From: Diospyros lotus
Taxonomy: Eukaryota; Streptophyta; Magnoliopsida; Ericales; Ebenaceae
Direction of reading: 5' to 3'
Assembly: GCF_014633365.1 (NCBI RefSeq)
Contig: NC_068339.1
Location: 15,771,925-15,835,924, forward strand
Length of the DNA: 64,000 nt
The notes under the pieces are model-generated. The model was not told the DNA's origin and did no database searches. It saw only the letters and a list, made by a program, of their open reading frames with translations. Below are positions 45,811-56,704 of the stretch, one piece after another. Each line of letters opens with the position of its first letter. Positions within the stretch are counted from its first letter, which is position 1. A program made the position numbers and the translations under genes.

Positions 45811-47942
45811 TTCTCGCTCGCCGTTCGCCTGGAATTGGACAGAAAATTAAAGCAGCGGCTGGCTGGCTATTTATATTTTCTGCTTTAAAATATTAAGAAC
45901 AAAATAAAAAAAATCATTTTTCGTCTTTTCTTTGTTTTTTTGATTGTATATTATTAATTGATTGAAGGTGACTGAAGGCGATGGGGCTGGCTGGTGGTGG
46001 CTATTGGGCGAAGAGTCTTCCAATTCTGTTTGGGCAAAGTGTCTTGATGGCTTTGGCTGGCCCCACGTGGACTTCCTTTCCTTTTCTCCTCCAATTTTTG
46101 AGTTTTAAATTTTTTTTATTTAATTTAGAATACTTTATTAATTAATAAATTATTATTATTAATCTGAGATGCTAATGTCATGCATGCAATCTTAACGGAT
46201 GAAGCAATTAAATTGACGTAAAACAAGACTTTGGATCTATTCAAATTGGATATATTATTATTAATATTATTATAAATGAGGCCATGCGTAAGAAGAGCAG
46301 AACTAATTCCCATCCCATGTAACGTCAGGAATTGGAATGCTATTGCTGCCGCTGCCAGTGTGAACTTACACTTATTAGGCACTTTTAACTTAATAATAAT
46401 TTGGACGGAAGGACTAGTAAAAATGTCTGTAATCTTTCGTATTGAATGCATTTGCAACAATTCGTGCACATAATCTTGATTATGTCGAGACTAATAACAT
46501 CAAGAAGGATCATCCAATATATAATTTAAACTTTTAGTTCTTTAATTCACTTTCTCCGTTGCATATTTTTCCGTTCTCTATTTCATTACGATTTAGATTT
46601 CATAAGATTACCTCTCAATAGGACCGGCTCAAGGGCTTAGGGGCCCTAAGCCATCACTAATTTAGGAGCCCCAACCCCTTAATAAAAAATTAAAAATTTA
46701 TTAATTTTATTTTAATAATAAAATTAAAATAATTATTTATTAAACTAAAAGAATTGAGTTTAAGCAATTACCTCACCGATCTATCCCTTTCAGGCGGCAG
46801 TGCCTCCCAACAACCACTAGTAGCACATTATCAGCATCCATCCCTATTTCAGCTAGTCTTCCACCTTCAACCAGAGTATACAATTCACTTGAAAATAGAC
46901 CGTTCATATCCTTATCCATTAAAGGGCAAAAACGGTTCGTCATCATCGAACCCATCTCCGCAGCCTCAATTTGAGTGGGGCTTAGATGCCCTAAACGTCA
47001 AAATCTGTGTATATATAAAGTTACTGCTGTTAAATTGTATATATATTGAGTATATTTATTATATACACCCAAATTATTTATATTATTATATAAGAATAAT
47101 ACTAACCACAAGCATCTAAAAGATATATTTAATTTGTTTTCACACATGTTGTATTTATACATATTATTTTTAATATTTAAATAATTTTATTAGCCGATGA
47201 TAAATACATCATATTTTAAACTATTTAATTAATTAATAAAATTATTTGAATGTTAAAAATATTATAATATAATAAATACACATAAATAAGATGTATTTAT
47301 TGATACTTGGGATTACTGCCTTAAGCATTACCTATTATATAAATACAAGTTATGTTAATTATTACCTTTAGAATCTATATATCTATATATATATTATAAC
47401 AAAACAGCCGTCAAATTTTTTCCCGCCCATTTTCAGTTACTATTTTGATATTTTATTATATTTTTTTAATTTTTTTTACTTACCTAAAATAGAATTTTTA
47501 TAGGTCATTAATTAAATCTTGGAAATGTAGTTCTTGGAACATGTAAATGGTTTTTTTATAATTAAATAGTGTTTGGAGAATGTGTAATCATGCTGTATAT
47601 GAAGAGCCAAAATAAATATTATTAATTTATCCATATTATTAATTTTTAAATATTAGCATCAAATTTTAATTGAAATAAATTACAGAAAAATGAGACTTTT
47701 TTAAATCGGGAGAAATCTTGAAATATTAGGTAATACTGTTGAATACCGACTGTCAAGTAAATTTTTTACTTTATTTTTATTTATATATAGTTTAATTAAT
47801 TTAGATTTATTTTTTTATAATTTTAAATGTTATAATTTTATATATAAATTAAATGTTATAATTTTATTTTTTAACTTTATTTTTTTTGTTGCTTTTTAAA
47901 AAATGTGACATGTCTTAAATGTAATAATTGATTGTTAGGATC
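45811..47942. other. AT-rich intergenic region
   Basis: Upstream of the GT14 gene. A GC-richer block at 46619-46680 (GGCTTAGGGGCCCTAAGCC, itself a palindrome) and the foldback at 47150-47280 are the only structures seen. Confidence 0.6.
47150..47280. repeat. Foldback (imperfect palindrome), arms about 45 bp
   Basis: 47150-47193 (TGTATTTATAC...ATTTTATTAG) is the near reverse complement of 47234-47280 (TTAATAAAATTATTT...AATAAATACA) with a 40-bp spacer. Possibly a small MITE relic; base composition makes some chance pairing likely. Confidence 0.5.
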
Positions 47943-48239
47943 TAGGTAGCACGGAAACGCGTTCGGAGCGCCGTTTCGGCGTTTCCGAACCGTTTCTCGT
48001 TTCGAAAACGGCCAAAACGCCCAGAAACGAATTTTGGGCGTTTCTGTAAATTGCGAAACGTATGGGGGCCGTTTCGCAATTTATTTAAACATATTGGAAA
48101 CGCGTTTCACACAGAAACGCGTTTCCATTTCCAGCAACTAGCAGCCTTGCATTTTGGAGGCAAAAAATCAGCTGTTCAGCGCCCGCCCACGTTGCACACA
48201 TCTCCAAAGGAACACTGCCCAATGCCATTTAATGCTCAT

Positions 48240-48275
48240 TCTTCTTCTTCTTCTTCTTCTTCTTCTTCTTCTTCA
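48240..48275. repeat. (TTC)n microsatellite
   Basis: About 12 units in the hAT-A leader. Confidence 0.85.
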
Positions 48276-48436
48276 TTTTTCTGGTTTTCTTCTTCTGGTT
48301 TTCTGGTTAAGTTGTTGCTCCTAGTGTTAGCTTTGCCGCCGTCCGTCGTTCCTTCAGTTGCCATCGCTTCTTCTTTCGGTGTCGACCTCGAAGTCTCGCC
48401 ATCACTTGCTCCTTCTCAGGTCGCTGCTGCCTACTG

Positions 48437-48439
48437 GTA

Positions 48440-48470
<31 letters not shown>

Positions 48471-48735
48471 TCATTTCTATTTGTGTTTGGATTTATATTT
48501 GTATGTATTCTATGTATTCATTATTATTTGAATTTGTATGTGTTCTGTGTGCAGGTATCTCTCTCTCTCTCTATATATATATTCATTTTTGTTTGTGTTT
48601 GGATTTATATTTGTATGTATTCTGTGTATTCATTATTATTTGAATTTGTATGTGTTCTGTGTGTGTTTGGATTTGGATTTGTATGTGTTCATTATTATTT
48701 GAATTTGTATGTGTTCTGTGTGTTTGGATTTGGAT
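48437..48735. repeat. Minisatellite, about 110-bp unit, 2.5 copies
   Basis: Units start at 48437, 48555 and, in part, 48663. Each has GGTATCTCTCTCTC, a TATATA run, GTGTTTGGATTTATATTTG, TTCATTATTATTTGAATTTG and TATGTGTTCTGTGT. It lies in the probable hAT-A leader intron. The + strand ORF across it (LYVFCVQVSLSLSIY) is a by-product of the repeats. Confidence 0.85.
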
Positions 48736-49404
48736 TTTAATGGCTGATTTATGTTATGGAATTAAGAACTTGGACGGATGTATCTGTGTTTGGCGTTTTT
48801 ATGTATTAGAGGATTGACTTTTGTTATTATATGAACTAATAGGAAACAGAATTTAGAAACTAGTATTGAATTCTTTTTACAATTTTTCTACTTGTTATTA
48901 ATTTGCTATATATGTTGATCTTGCCCTCATGAATAGTAAAACTCAAACGAGAGCTTTTCTGGAGGCTTGAATTCAATGCATTTCAAATGGTAATCAAAAT
49001 AAAAATTCTGTTTTATAATGACATAAATGGTATTTGGCATAAATGATATTTGGCAATTTTAACTAATCTTTAATGTAAGGCATGGAGGCTTTAAATAATC
49101 TTTAAAATTTAAGTGTTATTAATTAAATCCTCATTCAATCCTCTTTTAAGTCTTATTAACTTCAATCCTCTTTCAATTCTCTTTTAGTATTTTAGTCAAT
49201 TGTTTTCAAAAATTTTAAATAAATCTTTAAAATTTTCTTTTATTTAGTCTACCAATATCAAAACTAGTGGTTGAAAATGATAAATTATGAACACTAGTTA
49301 TTGACAATTCACTATTCTTTCATTTACTTACAGATTTATTAATTTAATTCATAGATTTGTTCTTTCATTTATTTATTGATTTATTAATTTAATTTCTAGG
49401 TCAT

Positions 49405-49642
49405 ATGGCGCAAGCTCATTCAACTTCAAGTTCAGGATCTAACAGTTGTGTTGCATCAAAAAATAAGGATGAGGAAAATAGTCCGTTATGGAAATATGTG
49501 ACTAGAATTGAGAAAATAGGAGAAGGAGGGGGTAGTTGGAAATGGACTTGTAACTTTTGCGGTTTACAAAAATTTGGGACATACACAAGAGTTAGGGCTC
49601 ATCTATTAAATATCAGTGGGAAAGGAATTGCTTGTTGTAAAC
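49405..49642 (+). pseudogene. hAT-A transposase N-terminus (BED finger), truncated
   Basis: About 79 residues with the DNA-binding C-X2-C ... H finger of DUF659-type hAT transposases. The sequence GIACCKL is where the family continues, but the DNA switches to TAAGTAGCACAGAAACGG, the terminal sequence of another hAT. Non-functional as it stands. Confidence 0.7.
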
Positions 49643-50830
49643 TAAGTAGCACAGAAACGGAAAACGATACGTTTCCGAAACGAAACAGAAACGCTGAAAC
49701 GGTATTTTTTTAAAAAAGTAAGAAACGGAAACGCGGGGTAAACTGTAAATTTAAAAAATATAGGAGATTTTTTGTAAATATAATTTTTAATATAAAAATT
49801 ATACAAAATAATTATAATATAATACAAATAAACGTAAATAATAAACATAAATTCAATAATACATTCAAACAAATATAAACATAAATTTCACAATGCATTC
49901 AAACATTCATCAACAATATTTTTAAAGTTCTATAATTCTTACACAACTTAATAATTAAAAACAAATAGTAAATTTAAATAACAAAATCAAACCTAATACA
50001 ATTTATAAAAGTTCATTCAGTTCATCATTCCTTGTCTCCATTAACATCTTCATCAAAAAATATAGACTCCAACTCTGGTTCATCTAGGGAGAGATTAGCA
50101 AACTCGAGAACACCCACATCTTCCATACTCCCAAATTCATCTCCACCAACATCCCACATCTTTGTTTTTTCGTCGTAATATTGGGAGGTGTTCCTTGATA
50201 AAAGACGAAGATTGTTATGAATAAAGACTAAATCCTCTGCACGTTTTGGAGAAAGTTTATTTCTTCTAAATGAATGAAGAAATGAATAAGTACTCCAATT
50301 CCTTTCACAACAAGAGGAAGAAGTAGGTTGGCCAAGCACTTTAAAAGCTAACTTTTGAAGCAAAGGAGCATGTGAACCATAACATGCCCACCATTTTCTA
50401 GGTTCCCTGTCATACTTGTTCTGGATAGAATCTAGATCTCCAAATGGCCCACTTTCAAGAGAAAAATTAGCAAACTCATCATCAATAATAGCATGCTCAT
50501 CTGGATTAGGAAAAAGTCTCCTAAAACACTTCATTCTTTGTGTGGAGACTTCAGCATTCATATGTGGAGCCATTCTACCTTCTTTTTCTTCAAGCCATTT
50601 ATAACTATAATACCTTCAAAAGACAAAATCAACAAAAATAAATTAAAAAAATAAGTAATACATAAAGTATTGAATTAATAAGAAATGGAGATTAAATTTG
50701 AAAATTACCTCGGGTTCAATGAATGAGCTAGGCAATGTAATGGAGTGCTATGTTTTGTCCAACGAGCAAGAAGAATACAATGAATGACATGATAAAATGA
50801 TGAAAATTCACTTGTGTTTTCATGATTGTA
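49643..50830 (-). mobile_element. hAT element B, 3' part, inserted against element A
   Basis: TAAGTAGCACAGAAACGG at 49643 and the GAAACG repeats to 49735 form a terminus of the same family as element A. On the minus strand the element carries the transposase C-terminus. The other end is lost at about 50830, before a Helitron terminus. Confidence 0.7.
50025..50830 (-). pseudogene. hAT-B transposase C-terminus, two exons
   Basis: Exons about 50830-50709 and 50613-50025 on the minus strand join in phase (ILLARWTKHSTPLHCLAHSL, then YYSYKWLEEKEGR). The hAT dimerisation region follows: RKWWACYGSHAPLLQKLAFK, SCCERNWSTYSFLHS and LSPKRAEDLVFIHNNLRLLS, then an acidic tail. The catalytic core is missing, so it is a remnant. 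Confidence 0.75.
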
Positions 50831-50972
50831 ACACGGTTATTTTATTTATTTTTTACTTTTTTATTGTGATTTTCATTTATTGTAATTATTAAATTATATA
50901 ATTTTTACTTTAACAATTTTTTTTTTTTTTACGATATCCATTCATCCATGCATCGCATGGGTGATCTGCTAG
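50831..50972 (+). mobile_element. Helitron 3' terminus
   Basis: Ends with the hairpin CCATGCATCGCATGG (50946-50960), eight bases, then CTAG at 50969-50972 followed by T: the hairpin plus CTRR end and A|T insertion rule of Helitrons. The 5' TC end was not located, so the start given is the limit of hAT-B homology, not a proven border. Confidence 0.6.
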
Positions 50973-53735
50973 TAATAGTTAAGAAATATTAAATACGTTT
51001 ATTTTTCAATACATATTTATTATATCCCATTTTATTTTATTTTTCTTGATTTACCTGAGGATGAGATTCCCAAACCATAAATATGAGACAACATATTTAT
51101 CCTAGTTTAAGTTAATTGAATTGGCTCAATATTCAGCCTCTGAAACCTTCCGAGAGCAGTTTTCTTTAATTCAAAATGATTATAGTATAATCTCTTACCC
51201 TCGCAATTACAAGATTTCAAGATTACAAAGACTATTTTGTTCACACAGTCTTTCCTCTATCGACTTTCTCGTGATAATGAAATACTATATCTCTATGCCT
51301 AGATTGTTGTCCTATTTGTTTTAGACCTAAGAGAGAATAGAGGAAAATAGTATTGTCGGTGCTATATCTTTCTTTTGTATCCATTCCAATATCTCAGCTT
51401 TACTTCCAATGGAACATTTGGACATTTTCTTGAATTTTTTCCTAAATCTGTATGTGACAAATGAAATCAATATATACATATATAGACAAATCAAATATTA
51501 ATAACAAAATACCAAAAATTTCAAGACCTCACATGAAATCAATAAACAAAAATTCTCTGAATGAAATACATTTGTAAGGCCTCACATGAATACATTTGTA
51601 AATCATACATCTAAATGAAATACATAAAATTTTGTTTTCTTTTATTCTTTAAATAGTACATAATTAACATTAGTTGACATGAAAATTTCATATACATACA
51701 ACTTATCTTTAAATTATGGGTATAGATATTGTCACCCATCAAAGTGATTTATACACCCAAATTTTATTTTAATTTTATATTACTTAAATATCCCTACATA
51801 TTATTACTAATAAGACCATTTATTCTTAAATATATCTTTCTTTCTCTTAGAGAAAAAAAAAAGAAAAAAGAAAAAAGAAAAAGATTGAGCAGTATTTAGC
51901 ATCCTTCATTACAAATTTTAAAGCTAAGGAAATCTGAACTCAATGATCTAAGAAAGTGCCTAAAGTTAATTTCAGAATACAAAATCGAAATATCCCACCT
52001 AATAACACTAAATGATAATTCAATTAGTTCATCTACTGATCCCAACATCATTGCAAATCTGTCGCATAAAATAATAGGTTTACTTGTTTATATAAGTAGA
52101 CAAAGATAATGAAGTAGAAGATGAAATCAAACATAAAATTTTGTATTTTGCTTGTAACTTGTAAATAAGTTTTTCAAATTAGCTTATAATTTGAATGAGG
52201 AAATGACAAGAATAACACTTCAAAATGAAAAACAAAAACATAGCAAGGATTTTTTGTTTTTAAATAGAGGTTCAAGACTTAAAGTGACATGAAAATATTC
52301 AATCATGAGATGCTTGACTATTAAAATAGAATATGAATAATGAGATGCTCGATTATTAAAATAGAATACGAATAATGAGATTCTTAACGAGAATGAGATT
52401 CATCGTGTGTTGAAAATTTATTTTATTTATTTGATAAAAGTTTAACAAATTCTTAAATAAAAACCTTAAATTTCACTTTTCATTTATAAAAATTTAACCG
52501 ATATTTCTCGAATATTTCACGAATAATTTCGAATATTTCCTTGATATTTTGTAAAATTTATACTACAAGTTCACGGAAATAATATTTTACGAAAATATTG
52601 CGGATATTTTGATGAATAGAAAATTACACCCCTTATCTATATCGGTACTTTTGATTTACGAAAATTTCGATGAAAATATCGTAAAAATTATGAATATTTT
52701 AAATTATGGCTCTGCTTAATAAAAAAGAAAAGTTAACTTTTGAACTAGAAAATGAAAAATAGAGAGAAGGGGAGACAGAGGGAGAAGTTTATCTTGGAAT
52801 TAATCATCATCTCATCATAATCAAATTGGGGCCAATGGCACGGTATTTATAATGTAAATTGACTCTTAAAAATCACATTAATAATACAAATTTATACAAA
52901 AAAAAAATTAATGTAACAAATTGTTATGTGGTATACTGTCCTGCAATTGTGGCAACTTATTTTCCACGCCCAATGAATGCAACCTGTTGGTATTATCTCC
53001 TAAGGCCATGGTGATTCTAAAAACATAAATGAGGCATTGCAGGCTTCAATTTGACTTTCGTACCATTATTTGTGTGGAAAATGTTCAAACACTAGAGCAA
53101 GTATCAGAGAAATAAAGAAATCTTTGCCCCGAAGGCATGATATAATCAATAAAGTTCTCAAGTTTTTTTTAAGAATAATAGGGAATCGATTCTTAGTGGA
53201 GACAAAAATATCTTATTTGGTAGATATTGATCGTGTATCCACTAAAGAATATATAAGTTTACGATTGTATTCGGTTTACTTGAAAGACAAATCAAGAGAA
53301 AATTTCGGTCTCTTTTAAGCTTAGGCGGACGAAATCTAAACACTTGATCATAAAAAAAAATAAAAAATTATCAATGCACGTATTTACCTTTTCATAAAAA
53401 AAAAAAATCTTTTTAACAATGATGGATGGACAAGAAGCCAGAGGTTTAACAAATGTACTACGGATGTATTTAATAACACATATTTTTCATAAAAAATATC
53501 TAATCATATATAATTATTAGATATATTTTTTATGAAAATAATCAAATATCCTTAATTTTTTTATAAAAAAGTTATGTATGATACAAATATTTAAAGTTTA
53601 TTTTCATGAAATTTATTTTTTAAAGGAGTGAGATGGTTTTTATTTTTTAAGTAATTATTATTTAAAATCAATCAAATTATAATATAAATTTCAACAACAG
53701 TCCCAAGCTTTGAGGAAGGCATGCAAATGGCCAAT
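50973..53735. other. AT-rich intergenic region
   Basis: No gene recognised. 52495-52710 is dense in CGATATTT/GAATATTT/ACGAAAAT short motifs in both directions. Poly(A)-rich tract at 51850-51885. The ORF at 53070-53318 has no family signature. Confidence 0.6.
52495..52710. repeat. Cluster of short GAATATTT/CGATATTT motifs
   Basis: Many imperfect direct and inverted copies of an 8- to 12-bp AT-rich motif with CG in about 200 bp, unlike the neighbouring plain AT sequence. It may be subterminal repeats of an unrecognised DNA transposon. Confidence 0.4.
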
Positions 53736-53752
53736 CAATAATGCACCCTAAG

Positions 53753-54013
53753 TGCCCGCATAGGCAGCTCAATTGGTCAAGAAGAGGGCACAAAGTATAT
53801 TTTGTGATGAATTTTGGACCAAGACCGAGGATCGAATCTCGTAAATGACAGTACGGAGGTACCTCTCTCCAAAGTGAGGGGGGATTTCTTGTGTGTGATG
53901 AGCTCGGGTCTAGCCATTGCGTTCGGTTGGATCACTATAATTAATCTTCTCTCACGTCCTGTTGGGCCAAGTGTGAGGGGGCATCCAAGACAAGCGATTT
54001 CACCTTTTTGGAC
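53753..54013 (+). mobile_element. SINE, full length, tRNA-derived, 17-bp target duplication
   Basis: The 261-bp body is bounded by identical CAATAATGCACCCTAAG at 53736-53752 and 54014-54030. Its head has a pol III A box-like AGGCAGCTCAATTGG (about 53762) and a B box-like GAGGATCGAATCTC (about 53827), spaced as in a tRNA. The body ends in a T-rich CACCTTTTTGGAC. It has no coding capacity. The same family occurs at 55262-55411 on the other strand. Confidence 0.88.
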
Positions 54014-54030
54014 CAATAATGCACCCTAAG

Positions 54031-55241
54031 CATGTGCTTGATAGCCTATCTTGCTGCTACCTAATAGCTGCTCGCCGAAAAATCCACCAAAGCTATGTTG
54101 GGGCAGGAAGGGGTTACGATTCCAAAAAGAACTCATGATGAGTGAAATAGGCCCCAATCACTTTGAGGCCTCCCCGCCGTTTTGTTTGCGTTTTTAATTT
54201 TAAATTTATTTTAATAATTTATTTTTTAAAATAAAAAAATAAAAAATATGTTTACTTTAAAATTTAAAAAAATTATTTTATAATATTTTATTTAATAAAT
54301 TTGATTATTAAATAATAAAATCAACTCTTTTTAATAAAATTCTACAATTAAAATAAAATAATAAATTTGATTAATGAATTGTTACATAAGTGATAATTTA
54401 TATTAAATATTATTGTAATATACTTAATAATATATTATATGTCATTATAAATTTTTAATTATAATATAAATATTTATATTTTTAAATTTTTAAATAAATA
54501 TATAATTTTATTTTCATCTGTGATCAGAGATAACCACCCGACACTCTTACCCCATCGACCAACATAAACAGTGCATACATACGTATTTATCATAGATTGA
54601 GGGGAGAAGGAAGAGAAAGATGGTTGCAATGGTGATGGCGATGGTGGTGATAACAGTCGACGATAGTCGCGACGGTGATAGTCTTGAAAAAAAGAAGAAA
54701 AATGGGGTAATGAATCTAAGAGATTGTTTGCTGGTTGTTGGTTGGAGGCGATAGATCTAGGAGATGGTGGTCGAGAATGGTTGTGGGGGTGGTGGCAATG
54801 ATGACCTTGAAAAGAGAGGAGAAGGGAGAAGAAAGAGGGAGAGCCATAGCATAGAAAATAGATTATGTTTTTTGTGTTTTGGATTTAGAGATTGATTTGA
54901 TTGAAAATAACTAGTTTTGAGTTTCTTTTATAATTTTTTTTATTTTTGAAAATGTGTTTTTAAAAATAACAAATATATATTTATTATTTTAAAAAACTAA
55001 AAATTAAAAATAAACTGAAAATAATAAAAAAAGACAGTCTTAGTATTTGTTGCCGGTGTTTTAAGTGAATATTGGAATCTGGGATTTGCTTTGCTGTTTA
55101 TTACTTATTCTGAATGCACGTTGTGCTGTAATAAAACTGCAAACTTATGTACTGATCATTCTTATTTATCCTGTCAGAAGACCACCTAGCTAGGATAAAG
55201 GCTTGTTTCTCGATTCTGTTCTGTATACCCGTACAAGCTGC
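54031..55241. other. Intergenic, AT-rich flanks around a GC-richer core
   Basis: 54190-54520 and 54900-55040 are A/T-rich with loosely inverted TTTTTAATTTT runs around a purine-rich, GTGG-repeated core (54600-54850). This arrangement suggests a non-autonomous DNA element, but ends and target duplication are not resolved. No gene. Confidence 0.45.
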
Positions 55242-55261
55242 CACAAAGTAGGTTTATTTTT

Positions 55262-55411
55262 GGTTCAAAAGATGAAATCGTTCATCTCGGATGCCTCACA
55301 TCCAGTTTGATAGGATGTGGAGAGATTAATTATGGTGATCCAACCGGACGTAGTGGCTAAATTCAAGCTCACCGCGCACAAGGAACCCCTCACTTTGGAG
55401 AGAGGAACCCA
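55262..55411 (-). mobile_element. SINE of the same family, 5'-truncated
   Basis: Its reverse complement matches the 3' 150 bp of the 53753 element in order: CCTCTCTCCAAAGTGAGGG, GAGCT, CGGTTGGATCAC, ATAATTAATC, GGCATCC, CGATTTCA. Flanking CACAAAGTAGGT plus T-rich sequence occurs at 55242-55261 and 55412-55431 (18 of 20 match), a target duplication. The A and B boxes are absent. Confidence 0.82.
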
Positions 55412-55431
55412 CACAAAGTAGGTCTGTTTTT

Positions 55432-56143
55432 AATTGTGGCTGAATGAATATTGGAGTTTGCTCAGTTTTGCTTCAATAATGTTATATATGGCATCCTTCT
55501 AATACTCTTTCTCTCTCTGCTCTGCTTCTTCCTCTCGATTGTTCCACATCACTTCTGTCTTTATCTTCTTGAAGAGTGAATTTCTTTGAAAATAATCTTC
55601 TTTGCTATGGCATTTATGTAACAGAGTGAAAATACTTTTTGAGATTTGGATTTGATAAACAGTAGATTTGCAACGCTGACAAGTCCTCGCATGAGCCTCG
55701 ATCGGTTGAGATTGAAGCGTGCGTTGTTAGAATGTGTCTTCTTTCCCCAGTTCTATAAATTTAGTGCATTTAAGTTGTAATATATATAGAAATTGACGCT
55801 TCTATCTATTCGCATATATAAACCATGCTAGCTGCTATATGTCCCTTTTTCTTCCATTTTTATTTTTATTCTTGGGGCCGGGCCGTTGTTGTGCTTGCTT
55901 GCAGTTGCAGGGCTTTCTTCGATCGGGTGGCTATTAATTATAGATGTTTAGTGTTGCAGAAAAATTACAAAATAAAGGGTTGGTGCAAAATCAATACCGA
56001 ACCATATTTAACAAAAATAAGAAAACAAAGAGCAATAAAGGAAAAACTCCTTGTTTTGATAACAATGACAGTCACAAAAACTACTCCAAGACTCAGATCT
56101 GGACTCGTCCAATCACCACTTAAGTAACAACCAAGAATAAGGA
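55432..56143. other. Intergenic sequence left of the intact hAT
   Basis: The part from about 55945 continues, across the hAT insertion, into 59340 onward as one C/A-rich stretch that may itself be an older repeat such as an LTR. No gene recognised. Confidence 0.4.
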
Positions 56144-56704
56144 CACCACGCTAAACATGGCCACGGTTCATGAACCGCCGGTTCCGGTTCAAGAAATCTT
56201 TGAACCTGAACCGAACCGCCCAAGAGCGGTTTGGGACGGTTCGGTTCCGGTTCCGGTTCGTGCCGGTTCGGTCAACGGTTTGGACCGGTTCGGTCAACGG
56301 TTTGAGCCGGTTCGGTCAACGGTTCCGGTTCCGATTCAAACCGAATTTTTTTAATTTTTTTTAAATATTGTTGTATTCAATTTTGGTCCTTGTTCCGTTG
56401 TTCGGTTCGGTTTGGTTTCGATTTTTAATTGTTAAATGTAATTGTAAATATAAATATTCTCAATCATATTTTTAATAAAAAAACACTACTAAAAATTGAA
56501 GAAATATAAGTAATAATTTCATTAAAAATAATTAAAACAACTAAACAAGTATGTAATACAAGTAATTAATTTTTACAAATGTGAAAAATAAAAAATAAAA
56601 AATAGAATTAGACTTAATTTCATTAAAAAATAATTACAACAAAAATGTAATACAAGTAATTAATTTTTACAAATGTGAAAAAAAATAAAATATGGACTTG
56701 GATC

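Larger units (their letters stand above)
47943..49642 (+). mobile_element. hAT element A, 5' half with BED-finger exon
   Basis: Starts TAGGTAGCACGGAAACG, a hAT-like end also present in element B, followed by dense GTTTC/GAAACG subterminal repeats to about 48130. After a leader and a probable intron (GTATCT donor near 48437, acceptor before 49400), the + strand exon from ATG 49405 encodes a BED zinc finger: PLWKYVTRIEKIGEGGGSWK, then CNFCGLQKFGTYTRVRAHLL. The frame is cut at about 49643 where element B starts, so the catalytic domain is absent. Confidence 0.7.

Noticed and set aside
48051..48740. 229-aa + strand ORF with Ser run and Cys/Val/Phe-rich end
   Set aside because: It runs through hAT-A subterminal repeats, a TTC microsatellite and a 110-bp minisatellite; the protein pattern is made by the repeats.
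53070..53318. 82-aa + strand ORF
   Set aside because: No recognisable domain and codon use like the surrounding AT-rich DNA.
53753..53850. Possible tRNA gene
   Set aside because: A and B box-like motifs are present but no cloverleaf is completed and the unit is flanked by target duplications, so it is a SINE head.
54190..55040. Non-autonomous DNA transposon with AT-rich inverted ends
   Set aside because: Low-complexity T/A runs pair too easily; no convincing ends or target duplication.
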